Shown in pieces: positions 1 through 10,756 of a stretch of DNA of 64,000 nt; within the stretch, counting starts at the first letter, position 1; the number at the start of each line of letters is the position of its first letter. The stretch is from NCBI GenBank assembly GCA_946811695.1, contig OX328132.1, positions 99,451,422 to 99,515,421 of the forward strand, read 5' to 3'. The DNA comes from Gonocerus acuteangulatus. Lineage: Eukaryota > Arthropoda > Insecta > Hemiptera > Coreidae. The notes under the pieces are model-generated. The model did not search any database. It saw only the letters and a program-made list of their open reading frames with translations, and had not been told where the DNA came from. The translations under genes and the position numbers were made by a program.

Positions 1-568
1 TTCGTTTAGAGAATATGAAACTAGCAAATAATTAATGATCTGGGGTAACAACTTTATTTCCACTGGTTGTCGAATATTATAAGAAGATAACCGAGAATGA
101 TGGGAGAGTAGTGAAAATGTCGTTTTATTTCATGCTCCGTGGACGTATTGCCTGACAGAGAAGCATAATTTCCACCTGGTCTTAAAAACTGCTTTAGTGC
201 TGATGTGTAAAACTCCCAAAGAGCGCTAATCAACCTGGAAATCTTCTATGGACCGTTTCGTTAGTTACGGAAATGAATAAGAAGCAACAATAAAGTAATA
301 ATATTTATCAAAAGTTTTTACTCTTCCTAAAACTAATCCAAACTCCATGGATGACCGCCGGATGGGGATCGTATAAACATTGAGGCGTTGAAACCCTTGA
401 TCTTGACGTTATAAGCTGGAGACTTCGCTGGAGACAAGACAAAACCCACTGAACGGAACGAAAAGAACACTTGAAACAAAAGGCACAGTTTTTCCTGGCT
501 CAGATAATTCAATGGAAATATCCATGCCGGTTTCTGATTTAAATACGTATAATAAGCAATAATCAATC

Positions 569-702
569 GGGGGGGGGCTGAATTTGCTGTTTGACTAACT
601 CGTTCAATCGTTTGCTATAGAAATGATGCGTATCAAGTTTTGTTGCGAAAAACAAAACTTAAGGTCACTAACGTCTTAAGAGACAAACACATATACACAA
701 AC

Positions 703-704
<2 letters not shown>
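569..704 (+). repeat. 5' part of a Helentron-like repeat, interrupted
   Basis: This segment aligns by eye with 49,380-49,505 (shared TCGTTCAATCGTTTGCTA, then CAAGTTT and GGCGAAAAA-type motifs) and, like it, runs into a (TA)n tract. Its right half is found at 2,729-2,830, beyond the inserted IS630-like element. It is a non-coding repeat family member; assignment to Helentrons is inference from the architecture. Confidence 0.6.

Positions 705-757
<53 letters not shown>
705..757. repeat. (TA)n microsatellite
   Basis: Near-pure AT dinucleotide run. It is the left half of the tract that was split by the element at 764-2,688; the right half is at 2,689-2,728. Confidence 0.95.
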
Positions 758-763
<6 letters not shown>

Positions 764-765
<2 letters not shown>

Positions 766-2685
766 GGGTGATTCAGGTCTAAGTAGCCAAACTCTAGGAG
801 GTGATGGTAGACATAATTTCCAACAAAAAAGTTCATTTGAAGTATGGTCCGATTCTGAAAGGAAAAGGAGCTATGTCCAATTTTCTGTTTTTTTAACGTA
901 GTGATGTTTTTTAATGAATAAGGAAGGATTTCTCAAAACCTATTCAAGATACTTAAATTCTAATTACAATATCATAAAAAAGAAAAAATTTCCTTTAAAA
1001 AAAACAGTAATTTAATTCACAAAAACCATTATTAAAAGATACTTTCTGGACGTCCAATTACGCACTTCTGTTTTAATCAATGAATCAGAGTTTTTTCGTG
1101 ATTTTTTTCCTCAGCCCCCTAACGGACTACAGATTCAATACTTACACGAAAACTTCTACATTTAATAAACATTAAATCCATGCAAATAAATTGGAGGTTT
1201 ATTCGGGGATAAATTGAAAGATTGGCTCCCTTTTGTCAAAAAAATATGGAATGTAGTTTTGTTACTTTCAAATACCTTGTGTGAAAATATTAAAAATTAT
1301 TCATTTTTTAATGTCCCAACTGTGGGTACCCATTGTCCAATCCAGAAGCAATAAAAAGTAAATGAAAGAAATGATTGGAAAAGTTTTTCATTTGGGATAT
1401 TTGTTACATTTTTTGTTTAACAAATTTTCATTGATTTATCTTTTACATGAGGTTGTTGGCACTAAAATATTTGCTAATTATTTGAAAATTTGCTTAGTTT
1501 TCAATTGGACCTTTATGAACTTGGGAAGTGGATCCATCCACTGTCTAACAGCACTGCTGCTATGTTCAGGACAGCAATCCATCTGGAACCATGAATCTAT
1601 GTGCCAGCGGAACGTCTCCAATGCAATAGGTCGGTCGTATTTAAATCGTGTGGAGGTTTAAAAATATGTTGAATCAATCCTGTCAGGAATCAGGATTGGC
1701 TGAAGAAGATATTCGTCCAAAATCCCGAACCACATTTTATATTGGAACTGATACTTATTGTGGATCTCCACACGGCATAAGGATTAAAATGAAACCAAGT
1801 ATGCGAATTGGGACTGATAAATATTCCATTCCGTGTGAATGTGGCTTTGTCTGTCCACAAAATGTTGCAGCCTAACTGAGGATTAACATTTTCCCTCCCA
1901 CAATGTTTTGCACAATTATTAATTTTATTTGAAAACATTTCAAATTATGTGCAAATTCTGATTACAATTATTCAACTACCCTGCAATCTTTTTTAATTCT
2001 CCGCTCAAAATTTCTAGTCAAAACTGGGTGCCAAATACACAATGAAAAACATGAAATGTTACAGATCTCTCAAATGAAAAAATTTTCCAATCGTTTCATT
2101 CTGTTATATTTATTGCTTCCGGAATGGACAATGGATACCCACAGTTTGGCCAATAAAAAATGAATAATTTTTAATTTCTTCACACTAGGTATTTGAAAAC
2201 AACAAAACTACATTCCACATTTTTTGACAAAAGGGAGCCAATCGTTCAATTTATTCCCTAATAAACCTCCACTTCATTTTCATAGATTTAATGCTTACTA
2301 AATGTAGAAGTTTTCTTGTAAGTATTGAATTTGTAGTCCTTTAGAGGACTGAGGAACAAAATCACATAAGTACCCTCATTCATTGATAAAAACAGAAGTG
2401 CGTTATTGGACGTCCAGAAAGTATCTCTTAATAATAGTTTTAGTGAATTAATTTATTTTTAAAGAAAATGTTGTCTATTTTATGATGGAATAATTAGAAT
2501 TTAATTATTTTGTTTTTGAGAAAACCTTTCTTATTGATTAAAAATCATGACTACGTCAAAAAAACAGAAAATTGGACATAGCTCCTTTGCCTTTCGGAAT
2601 CGGACCATACTTGAAATGAACTTTTTTGTTGGAAATTATGTCTACAATCACCTCCTAGAGTTTGGCTACTTAGACCTGAATCACC

Positions 2686-2688
<3 letters not shown>
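764..2688 (-). mobile_element. IS630/Tc1-like DNA transposon with ~640-bp inverted repeats
   Basis: The ends read CAGGGTGATTCAGGTCTAAG at 764 and its reverse complement ending at 2,688. The inverted similarity continues inward to about 1,408 on the left and 2,062 on the right, with scattered substitutions and small indels, so each arm is about 630-645 bp. Both ends abut (TA)n, as expected for a TA-targeting IS630/Tc1/mariner relative. The interior carries a decayed transposase on the minus strand. Such long terminal repeats are unusual for this superfamily, where 20-30 bp or 200-400 bp is typical. The element is non-autonomous today. The family name rests on the transposase fragment; the ends are seen directly. 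Confidence 0.75.
1520..1938 (-). pseudogene. Decayed IS630/Tc3-like transposase fragment
   Basis: On the minus strand an open segment from 1,938 to 1,690 contains ILWTDKATFTRNGIF followed by NSHTWFHFNP. This matches the pattern of the first catalytic Asp region of the arthropod Tc3-like transposases (W-[ST]-D-E-x-T-F-x-x-x-G, then N-x-H-x-W-x-x-x-N-P). The Asp codon is near 1,849-1,851, and the usual Glu after it is Lys. Reading on past 1,690 needs several frame changes, and a segment resembling LLEDVP and a disrupted H-D-G region can be sensed near 1,520-1,640. Nothing of the DNA-binding N-terminus or the third catalytic residue is visible. The family is recognised by motif only. Confidence 0.55.

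Positions 2689-2728
<40 letters not shown>
2689..2728. repeat. (TA)n microsatellite
   Basis: Right half of the tract interrupted by the IS630-like element; continues directly into the AAATTTTAAC block at 2,729. Confidence 0.95.
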
Positions 2729-2731
<3 letters not shown>

Positions 2732-2830
2732 TTTAACAGGGGTAATTTTTGGTATCTAATAGGTAGGGTCGAAGATTTGGAGTGAAAAAATTCTTTTAGG
2801 AGTGAAACCTCAAAAGTTAATTGGGACTCA
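2729..2830 (+). repeat. 3' block of the interrupted Helentron-like repeat
   Basis: Begins AAATTTTAACAGGGGTAAT directly after (TA)n and aligns with 49,542-49,645. The 3' hairpin seen in the paralogue is not recognisable here, so this copy is decayed or truncated. Confidence 0.6.
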
Positions 2831-2895
2831 CAGGGGTTGGGCGTCCTGCAGCAACATTTTGATTTCACCTTCCCCTATGTTAACAACAAATAGTC

Positions 2896-2940
2896 CGACT
2901 CGCAGCAAATGCGCGGTTCCCGAGTGCCACTAGTAAAGAG
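2896..2940 (+). repeat. Copy of the GTCCGACTCGCAG signature repeat
   Basis: Short, diverged copy (GTCCGACTCGCAG, then GCGCGGTTCC, then CACTAGT) of a ~58-bp signature found about eleven times in the window, with better copies at 42,673 and 45,199. Confidence 0.55.
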
Positions 2941-3364
2941 AAATGCTAAATGAGATGACGATAGTTAGCCGTTGAGGTGACGCCAAGTCAAAAGGCTAGG
3001 AGAAAAGAAAAGTCAGATCTTCAAGCCAAACTCTATATTGGACGTTTAGGTTGCACTTTGGAAGCACAGGTAAGAAAGGGGCGGGCATGTCATAAATCAA
3101 ACATCATCGGCCATTCCAGCAAATGGAAATCTGCTATATCCTACTCCTGGGGTAATCTCCTATCCAGGGGCTTATCGCCATAGATGTGAAAATAAAATAA
3201 AAAAAATAATCTGCTATACTTTTCTTTAAGAAATGTTGTAATAGAGTTCTCTGCAAAAGGTTTAATGAGTTCTATTTAATACATATTTTCCAATTACTAT
3301 TAATAGTTATAATTTTAACTATTGGACTTCATACAAAAATTCATTTAATTACTCAAAAATATTT

Positions 3365-3504
3365 CAATTTGAACCACCTCTACTTTCGTTATCATCGAGT
3401 TCTAAAAAGTGACATATTTTAGTTGTCACTTTCGGATTACGTCATTTGGTCCACGTCAGAATCAGGTTTCCTATGTATGGAGAGAAGGAGGAAACGAGTT
3501 GAAA
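3365..3504 (+). repeat. Hairpin-ended block of the Helentron-like family (variant)
   Basis: Shares AATTTGAACCACC at its left end and the overall layout with blocks at 4,436, 46,646 and 47,122. The 3' hairpin is built on GTTTCC and GGAAAC instead of GGTTCC and GGAACC, so both arms changed together. No (TA)n remains on its left side. Confidence 0.65.
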
Positions 3505-4020
3505 AAAAAAACAAAAAAACATTATAATGGTGTTCCTAACGTTCATGCAAATCTGTTTTTGCTAGGAATTTATGCAAGGGTGCCCATTTTTTTCTAATCC
3601 ATCTATTTCTAACAACATAAAATTGATTCTCATTTTTCGTATCCTGTTTTACAGACAAATACAATTTTCCTAATATAAGCTGTACGCGCTGGGGATTGAA
3701 AATTAATCCTCGGCACGTGGTTTGAGGGATGGGTTCAGAGTATGAGAAAAAACATTTAGACTTACCATTACGTTGCCAGCTGCTGAAGAAACAGGGCCCT
3801 GTTCGCAGCTCCTGGAAAGTAAAGAGAGAAGAGAGGCCGGAACGTAATGGGAATTGAGGGGGCAGTCCCGAGCTATAAGAATGAGATGTGATCTACTCTA
3901 GATCTGGAAACGAACTGCGCTGGTATATTAGGGAGGTGGGGGTACGACGTACTTTGTACCTTAAGTCTTAAAGCCCGCGCCCCAACATAAGCAATTACAA
4001 AAATAAAATCAAACGTGCTT

Positions 4021-4368
4021 GAAGTTTTAAGAACTTATTTCTCCGATTGACATCGCCTGATAAAAAAGGTTTTTTAATATTTTTTGTAGAGACTTTAGTA
4101 AGCTTTCGAATGGTTTCCATCCGCTTACCACGATTTCACAACTGTTTTCGAGATATGAAGGAAAATATGCGAAGTTCCCAAAACTTTTCATGTCTTAATA
4201 AAATGTTTTATTCTAATCCTTCCTTAACTCCAAACGTAACCAATATTTAAACATCTTTGTATGTATGAATTTCAAACATGCAGAAAATATTTTAACCGAA
4301 TCCCATGATTCTAAGTAACCAAACCAAAATCGGACCATTCGTCTGTGAGCTAGAGAGCGAACAGATAA

Positions 4369-4428
<60 letters not shown>

Positions 4429-4584
4429 TATATATAAATTTGAACCACCGCTATTTTCGTTCTCAAGTGGTTCTGAAAGGTTAAATTGTCTAGTCGGCAG
4501 TTCCGGATTGCGGGGATGAGGTCAGCCCTCAGCCTTATAAGCGGGGTTCCTCCCTATGGAGTGAGGGAGGAACCGAGCTAAAAA
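4021..4584 (+). mobile_element. Helentron-like non-autonomous element, partial
   Basis: Left part (4,021-4,366) matches repeats at 44,900-46,560, sharing TTATTTCTCCGATTGACAT and the later TAACTCCAAACGTAACC. It runs into (TA)n at about 4,367-4,434, then the ~148-bp block starting AAATTTGAACCACC at 4,436. That block ends in a hairpin (stem GGTTCCTCCCT, 4,545-4,574) followed by GAGCTAAAAAC. No coding capacity is seen. A 3' hairpin just upstream of a CTRR-type end suggests a Helitron or Helentron relative (inference). Confidence 0.6.
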
Positions 4585-4873
4585 CGGCAAATATTAAACA
4601 GGCAAACATTTCAGCACTGTATCTTTCTCTAACTTAATAGGGCGATGCTATATGAGCTAGTAAATGTTGATTTATTTTAAGAACAATCTCCTCACAGATG
4701 GCTCATTTCAACTCAACAGTTCATTTCTACTATTGTTATTACTACGCTTCTCTTAACTACTGTTCATTTGCGTTTTATAATGTTTCGTTATCAACACTCA
4801 AAAGTGTTTTATTACCAATGTTTATGTGTCAATATAACATATTGTTTTGCTGTTTTTAATTATTCTATTCGGT

Positions 4874-5007
4874 TTTTAGCGCGGTTCCTCCCTACCTCCA
4901 CAGGTAGAAGCCGCTTATGAGGTTGACCTCACGACGCTATCCGGAAGTGCCGACTAGAAACTTTCTCGTTTCAGACCCCAAAGATCACGAAAATATAAGT
5001 GGTTCAA

Positions 5008-5050
<43 letters not shown>
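4874..5050 (-). mobile_element. Inverted copy of the hairpin block with (TA)n
   Basis: Reverse-complement copy of the 4,436-4,584 block; on the plus strand it begins TTTTAGCGCGGTTCCTCCCT at 4,874 and ends in AAATTT and (TA)n at 5,013-5,050. With the preceding copy it forms a tail-to-tail pair with the (TA)n tracts on the outside. Its hairpin is remodelled: CTACCT and AGGTAG now form the inner stem. Confidence 0.65.
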
Positions 5051-5053
<3 letters not shown>

Positions 5054-6116
5054 GTACTAGGTACTAGACAACTGGAAAACTATAAAATATCTATCGACAA
5101 ATAGCGATACGAGTGAAAAGCTATTGGTATAGAAGGAGGATAAGATACTACCCAGGGAAAACAATATATCTACCCATGTAGGAGGGAAGGGCCAACTTCT
5201 CATAAATATTTCATTCGACATCTTCTTCTTCTGCAGACTAGGTGCTGTATTTAGGATCCCGACTCCTCACAAATAATCCCAAAACAAGCAAAGACAGCCA
5301 CCGACCACAGTACTAGATGTACTCGTAGATAGATCTTTTTAGAATTATGGAGAAACACTGTCCCTCTCCCCGTCGCAGTCAGTTTCCAATACAGGATCTA
5401 AAATGCTCCTGAGACAGAGTTACCAAAATTTCCAATACCGAAACTTTTTTCAATTTCAAGTATATACTGGTTGAGGTTTAACCTCTAGGGATTAAGTTCG
5501 ATATTTAACCGGCTACCGGTTGGTTTTTAACGTAACATTTCGCAGAAATCTCATTCTGTTGATAACTTTTTTAATTTAATTTTTTTTTCTTTAAATAAAT
5601 TGTTGTGTGGATACGCTCATTTATGTGCACGAAGTTGATACCTCCAGTTATATTTTTTGGAGCTCTGGTCTAGTGAGTAAAATGTTAACACCTATATGGT
5701 AGCTGGATTCTTTTGGCTGTTTTATTTAGTTATTATTTTATTTTATTTTTTTAGTATTTATCAATTTTATTGTATTTATTAATTTTTTTTAGTTTACAAC
5801 CTTCATTACTATTTTATATATTAAGGTAGATGTATTGTTTTTTTTTATTTTAATGTTCTTTGAGGCTGGATTAAAGTTTTATATTAAACTAATTTAGGTG
5901 CCGCTGTAACTAGGCTTATGATAGCTTGCAAGCCTCATTAACGAGGGTGAAGGAGACGCCCGAGTGTTTTATTGACATTTCTTAATTAAGGATTGTATTA
6001 ATGTATTATTTTATTTATTATAAGTGCATTGCATCTCCTAACAAAAAAAAAAAAAAAATAATATATATATAATTTAAAAACACTACAACAATTTATAAAA
6101 AAGAAATATTGTGAAA
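5051..6116. other. AT-rich stretch without a recognised gene
   Basis: No open frame or known family is recognised. A GGTCTAGTGAGTAAAATGTTAAC segment near 5,668 weakly resembles a SINE tRNA head. An A-run at 6,044-6,058 after a GC-richer segment (5,890-5,970) could be the tail of an old retroposed sequence. Confidence 0.4.
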
Positions 6117-6132
6117 TAAACTAAACATTTTT

Positions 6133-6339
6133 GACCCGATGGCCGTGAGGGTTAACGCGTGAGCACTTAACACTCCGTGCCAAAGGTCGTGGGTTCGATT
6201 CCCACTAGGGGTGGTGGCTTTTCTTTAGAGAAAAGAAAAGGCATTACCTCTATCCTGGGTAGAAAAGGGTGGTAACCTATAGATAACCCGTCCATAAATT
6301 CGTCGTTAATAATAAATTGACGTTAAAATTAAATTAAAT
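6133..6339 (+). mobile_element. tRNA-derived SINE (type B) with 16-bp TSD
   Basis: The head is tRNA-like: an A-box region TGGCCGTGAGGGTTAACG and a B box GGTTCGATTCC about 50 nt later, both internal Pol III promoter elements. It is followed by a body containing AGAAAAGGGTGGTAACC and a short AT-rich tail. The element is flanked by a perfect direct repeat TAAACTAAACATTTTT at 6,117-6,132 and 6,340-6,355, which fixes both ends. The body AGAAAAGGGTGGTAACCTATAG is shared with the 5S-headed SINE at 31,608. It has no coding capacity and would depend on a LINE for retrotransposition. Confidence 0.85.
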
Positions 6340-7199
6340 TAAACTAAACATTTTTAACATAACAAGGATACTTGAAGAAACTGGATGGTGTTGCTCCCCA
6401 AAATTGTTTAAAACATTAACTTATATTTGCGACGTTTCGAATCTGTTCAGTTTCATTATCTTGCATCTGATATCAGGCATCTTTGTGTGAATATAACTTG
6501 TCCACTCAACAAATCATGAAGATTTTTGCCCGGACTAAACGCTTCACTCTCAATATTCAATATTTATGGACCTTAAAATGAAATTTTTATAAATCTTTAC
6601 TTATATTTATTTATTTTATTTTTTTTTTTTGATATTAAGGTGCTTCGACTACCTAGGTAATTAACACCATTGAACGTTGTTTCATTTTTAGCATATGATG
6701 AAACAAGTTTTATAATTGACTAGTATTCTATATTTTTTGTTGCCCTGACTATCGACAGTATTGTTGGAACTAATATATAGTTGGGGGGTAAATTGTACAC
6801 TAAATCTAAAAATGCTACATACAAATTATGTTAGATCCTTTTAACAAATATCGGATCTAACCTAAAACCTAGTTCTAAACCTAAAATTCTATTTACATAA
6901 TAATCACACACTCACACGCAAACATACAAAAACACAACCACACATAATAAATACAGTCACACTAAAAATACACCGCACTCATACACTGGATACGTCCTCT
7001 CTTTTCAGAATATATAAATAAATAAATTTAGAAACTTATTACACATTAAATGTACACTTTATACTCAGGTTATTAAAACAGATTATAAATTTTAAGGATT
7101 TTTAGGTATCCTATTACTCTTTTCACGGAGTCTTCTTTTTTGGACAACAGATCCTTAAGGGCAATTGGAAGTCGCTCTCTGGCAACTTATAATTATTAC

Positions 7200-8050
7200 T
7201 AGCTGTCACCCGGCGTGCTACGCGACACCTACTTTCTGCATATAGAAAAGCCTAAATAAATTAGAAACCAAATAAGTATTATTAAAATCTAATAACTCGA
7301 ATCTGTCTCGACTTTGACCTAACCTATAACACCCCCGTATCGAGATATGTATGCCAAGTTTGGTAAAAATCGGTCTAACGGCGTGGATTTTTATTTAAAA
7401 AAAAAACAACATACAGACAGCAGCTGGTAGACGTTTTTGACCTGGCCTATTACAATCCCCTGATCAAGATCTACCTGTGTTCCAACTTAGGTCAAAATCG
7501 GTCGAACGGTGTGGATTTTTATAGGGAACAAACATACAGACAGACAGCTGGTAGAGGTTTTTGCCCTAGCCCTCGGCACTCTCCAGATTAGAATCTACCT
7601 GTGTACCGAGTTTAGTCAAAATCGGACGAACGGAGTGGATTTGTATAAGGGACAAACATACAAACAGACAGCTGGTAGACGTTTTTGACTTAGCCTACGA
7701 CACTCCTCAGATTAAGATCTACATGTGTACCGATTTTAGTCAAAAACGAACGAACGGTGTGGATTTGTATAAGGGACAAACATACAGACAGACAGCTACA
7801 AGACGTTTTTGACTTAGCCTACGACACTCCGCAGATTAAGATCTACATGTGTACCGAGTTTAGTCAAAATCGGACGATCGGTGTGGATTTGTATAAGAGA
7901 CAAACATACAGACAGACAGAAAGCTGGTAGATTTTTTTGACCTAGCCTAGGAGATTTCTCGTATCATGACATACCATTATTCCAAGTTTGGTCAAAATCG
8001 GTCAAACGGTGTGGATTTTTATAAGGAACAAACAAACAGACATACACGTG

Positions 8051-8111
<61 letters not shown>

Positions 8112-8274
8112 ATATAGATAAGCATATTTATTTATTCCAATTTGAACAACCTTATTTCGTGACCTATGGGTTCTGAAAAATGGAAGTTTTCCTTAGGCAA
8201 CTCAAGATTCCACCATCAAGTGGCATCATAAACGATTTTTCTCTCTATGGAGTGAGTGACAAATCGAGCTAAAG
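7200..8274 (-). mobile_element. Helitron-like element with 124-bp tandem repeats
   Basis: On the minus strand the left end reads as a Helitron 3' terminus: a GC-rich GGCGTG/CACCCGG hairpin region followed by CAGCTAGT at 7,200. Inside are about six 124-bp repeats (anchors at 7,433, 7,557, 7,681, 7,805 and about 7,934), each containing AAATCGGNCGAACGGTGTGG. Then comes (TA)n at 8,054-8,117 and a diverged hairpin block at 8,137-8,274. That hairpin pairs CGATTT with AAATCG and is followed by AGCTAAAG. Both ends look like Helitron 3' ends in opposite orientation, so the locus may be composite. Confidence 0.55.
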
Positions 8275-8766
8275 TATTAAAACAACATTCAAAAAATGTT
8301 GGTGAATTGGAGAATAACAATTTTTTGTTCAGCTATGTTTTTTATATTTTGATGTAGGGTACAATAGGAATATTGGAGGAACAAGCTCCTTAAACAAGGA
8401 ACATCTCATTAAGAAGTAAAGAGAAGTCTCTAAAGCAGAATAAGGTTTGTGTTTCCTGTCAGAAAGGCAAGGGAGGGCAGAAACAGTGCTCTAATTACCG
8501 AATCCTGCTCTGGTCTAGGCCTCAAACCACGACGGAATAAGTGAACAAGTAAACCACGAATTTTAAAGTAGGCCAGTAGGATTTCCGGGGCAATACTCTG
8601 TAGCCTGTATTTAAAGGAGCTGCAACCTCAAATAATGGGGCTACCGGATGTTGCTGGTATGTAACGGTTTTAAGTGTCTTTAACAGAACCACCAACATAT
8701 TGGTTGTCCTTTCAAATTAATAATTTATAAATTTGGGATGTCCAGACTTCAATAAAGATATTAGGT

Positions 8767-8768
<2 letters not shown>
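8275..8768. other. Non-coding stretch, no recognised feature
   Basis: No long open frame, RNA gene or known repeat boundary is seen between the hairpin block and the next (TA)n. Confidence 0.4.
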
Positions 8769-8769
<1 letters not shown>

Positions 8770-8834
<65 letters not shown>

Positions 8835-8960
8835 CCTGTCCGTCTGTTTGTCTGTTTGTTCCTCATAAAAATCCACACCGTTTGACCGATTTTGACCGAA
8901 CTTGGCACACAGGTAGCTCTTGGTACGGGGAATCTCCTAGGCTAGGTCAAAATAGTCACA
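8770..8960 (-). repeat. (TA)n with one inverted 124-bp repeat unit
   Basis: (TA)n at 8,770-8,832 is followed by the reverse complement of the 124-bp unit found at 7,300-8,050 (ATCCACACCGTTTGACCGAT, then CTTGGCACACAGGTAG). Together with the array to the left this gives an inverted pair. Confidence 0.75.
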
Positions 8961-9206
8961 TTTCAAAATTTTGTTAAAGGGTCAAACGATTTGTTGCAAA
9001 AAAAATTGGCTACACTGATTCATTCAGATTCTGACGACCATTTTGAATAATGTCTAAAAATTGATTTTCTGATGAAGAAGGGTTCGGACATTCACTTTTT
9101 TCCGTATGTCCCTACTACTTGATTATAAATTGATTAACAAAGTCTAACAATAATTTTTTGATGTTGTTGATAATTAGAATTTTTAGAGAAATCTATATTC
9201 CGAACG

Positions 9207-9237
9207 TTTCGGCTACCCCTTTTTAACCTTCGATAGC
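9207..9237 (-). other. Degenerate Penelope-type terminal motif
   Basis: On the minus strand CTATCGA is followed by AGCCGAAACGTTCGG. The layout resembles the terminal motif of Penelope-like elements (CTGANGA then CCGAAACG), but the first box is altered. No coding sequence is next to it, and the assembly gap begins about 100 bp away. Confidence 0.35.
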
Positions 9238-9343
9238 TAAGAAAAAAAGAAAGACAAATGAAAAATAACAAAAAAAATGTTTCATCAATAAATAATCATC
9301 GATTTTTTTAAACAAAAATACATAACACAACATTATAAAAAGG

Positions 9344-9543
9344 NNNNNNNNNNNNNNNNNNNNNNNNNNNNNNNNNNNNNNNNNNNNNNNNNNNNNNNNN
9401 NNNNNNNNNNNNNNNNNNNNNNNNNNNNNNNNNNNNNNNNNNNNNNNNNNNNNNNNNNNNNNNNNNNNNNNNNNNNNNNNNNNNNNNNNNNNNNNNNNNN
9501 NNNNNNNNNNNNNNNNNNNNNNNNNNNNNNNNNNNNNNNNNNN
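9344..9543. other. Assembly gap (200 N)
   Basis: Exactly 200 unknown bases, a common placeholder length. Any frame read through it is meaningless. Confidence 0.99.
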
Positions 9544-9984
9544 AACCTGGTTAAGGCATTTCTCGCTAGGGGCTCTGTTTGATGAATTCATAGTAAGTAA
9601 TGGCACAACTGACGATTTGTTGATGGCATCATGAAAACTTAAAACCAGGTAAATCCTTTAGCTGCTAATTCAACAGAATCTAGGAGAATGATATGGAGAG
9701 TAGAGGCATGTTGTACATGTGCCCCAGGCATTTCACTTTTCTTAAGCCTCACAAGAACTCTATGAGCTTTTCATCGACCGAAGCTGAGCAATGTTCTAAA
9801 ATACTATCTCTCATAGCCCTCTTTCTACTAAAAACTACCATTCATCGAGCCGAAGGTAGATCTTGGTTTCATATGAATGCAACCGGAATTCTGAACAAGA
9901 TATCTTTCGACTTCTTCTATTTTTTTTCATTATTTTTTTATAAAACCCCGGGCTATCTAATGGTTTCCATCCCTCCTAAACAGC

Positions 9985-10116
9985 CCATAATGCTGCAGGG
10001 AATTTTCTCAACAAGCCCTGAAATGAGAAAAATCCCTGCTGTAGGCGGGACTCGAATCCCCCATCACCCGTATGAGAATCAGAGGTGTAAGCCACAAGGC
10101 CACAGGAAACCCCTTC
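9985..10116 (-). mobile_element. tRNA-derived SINE (type A), old copy
   Basis: Reverse-strand copy of the type A SINE. On the plus strand it reads GGAATTTTCTCAACAAGCCC, then GGGACTCGAATCCCCCATC (B box on the minus strand), then CCACAAGGCCACAGG (A box region). Diverged from the consensus and lacking its A-tail. Confidence 0.65.
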
Positions 10117-10184
10117 TTCTATTCCAATGCGTTTTCTTAGTTAAATTTAATAACATGTTATTTATTATACTATTTGATTGTTAG

Positions 10185-10562
10185 TGTCCAATCAATTTCG
10201 GACAGCCCTCCCGTAGTGAAATGGACAACCGTCAACTTGGAACAAGCCTCCCTATCTCTGTGCCAAAAGGACTTCCTCCAAGAGCAACGACAGTTTATTA
10301 TCTATGAATGCGTGGAAGGAGTGCGTTACGTCCATGTGTCAAAAAATGAGGGCATCATTTCATTATTCATCAAAAAATCAGGATAGTCACTCCTATATTT
10401 TTGGGGCGGGGAAAGCTGTCTTTTCATAACTTCTTTTAGTTGTTTGCGTTTTCCCGTAAACGAAGCAAAAACGAGATATTTGTCAAAAGCCTTTTTTTCT
10501 TTCTTTTTCCGTCCTACATCGATTCCCGAAGTGTGGCCGTTTTTTTAGGGACATCCTGTATA
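10185..10562. mobile_element. Possible DNA transposon remnant
   Basis: The right end on the minus strand reads TATACAGGATGTCCCTAAAA, a terminus style common for arthropod DNA elements. A matching left end is not clear, though GTGTCCAATCAATTTCGGAC occurs at about 10,184. A 70-residue open segment lies inside but matches no family I recognise. Confidence 0.3.
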
Positions 10563-10674
10563 TTATCTATATCTATATAAAAACTGCATCCTGGTTCAGA
10601 TCAATTTTCTTAATTTATGTTGAAGAAGGGGTAACACTGATTTCAACAGATTTTGTATTCTGTGAATATATATC

Positions 10675-10756
10675 AGGGTGTAGTATGGCACGGCGGGTGA
10701 TAGCTATTCAATATATAATAGGTGTAGCATGGCTCGCCGGGTAACAGCTTAGTACA
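10675..10756 (+). mobile_element. Two tandem Helitron 3' ends
   Basis: Two copies of a ~30-bp 3' terminal motif: GTATGGCACGGCGGGTGATA and GCATGGCTCGCCGGGTAACA, the latter followed by GCTTAGT. They match the better preserved end at 14,212-14,239 (GGCACGCCGTGTAACAGCTA). Only ends are seen, with no replicase. Confidence 0.5.

Noticed and set aside
633..836. Open frames dominated by Tyr-Ile repeats, here and at every TA tract
   Set aside because: They are translations of (TA)n microsatellites and have no coding signal.
1362..1661. Possible host exon on the plus strand
   Set aside because: It lies inside the IS630-like element and opposes the transposase remnant strand; no domain.
9223..9606. 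Frame across the gap
   Set aside because: Most of its codons are N; it has no meaning.
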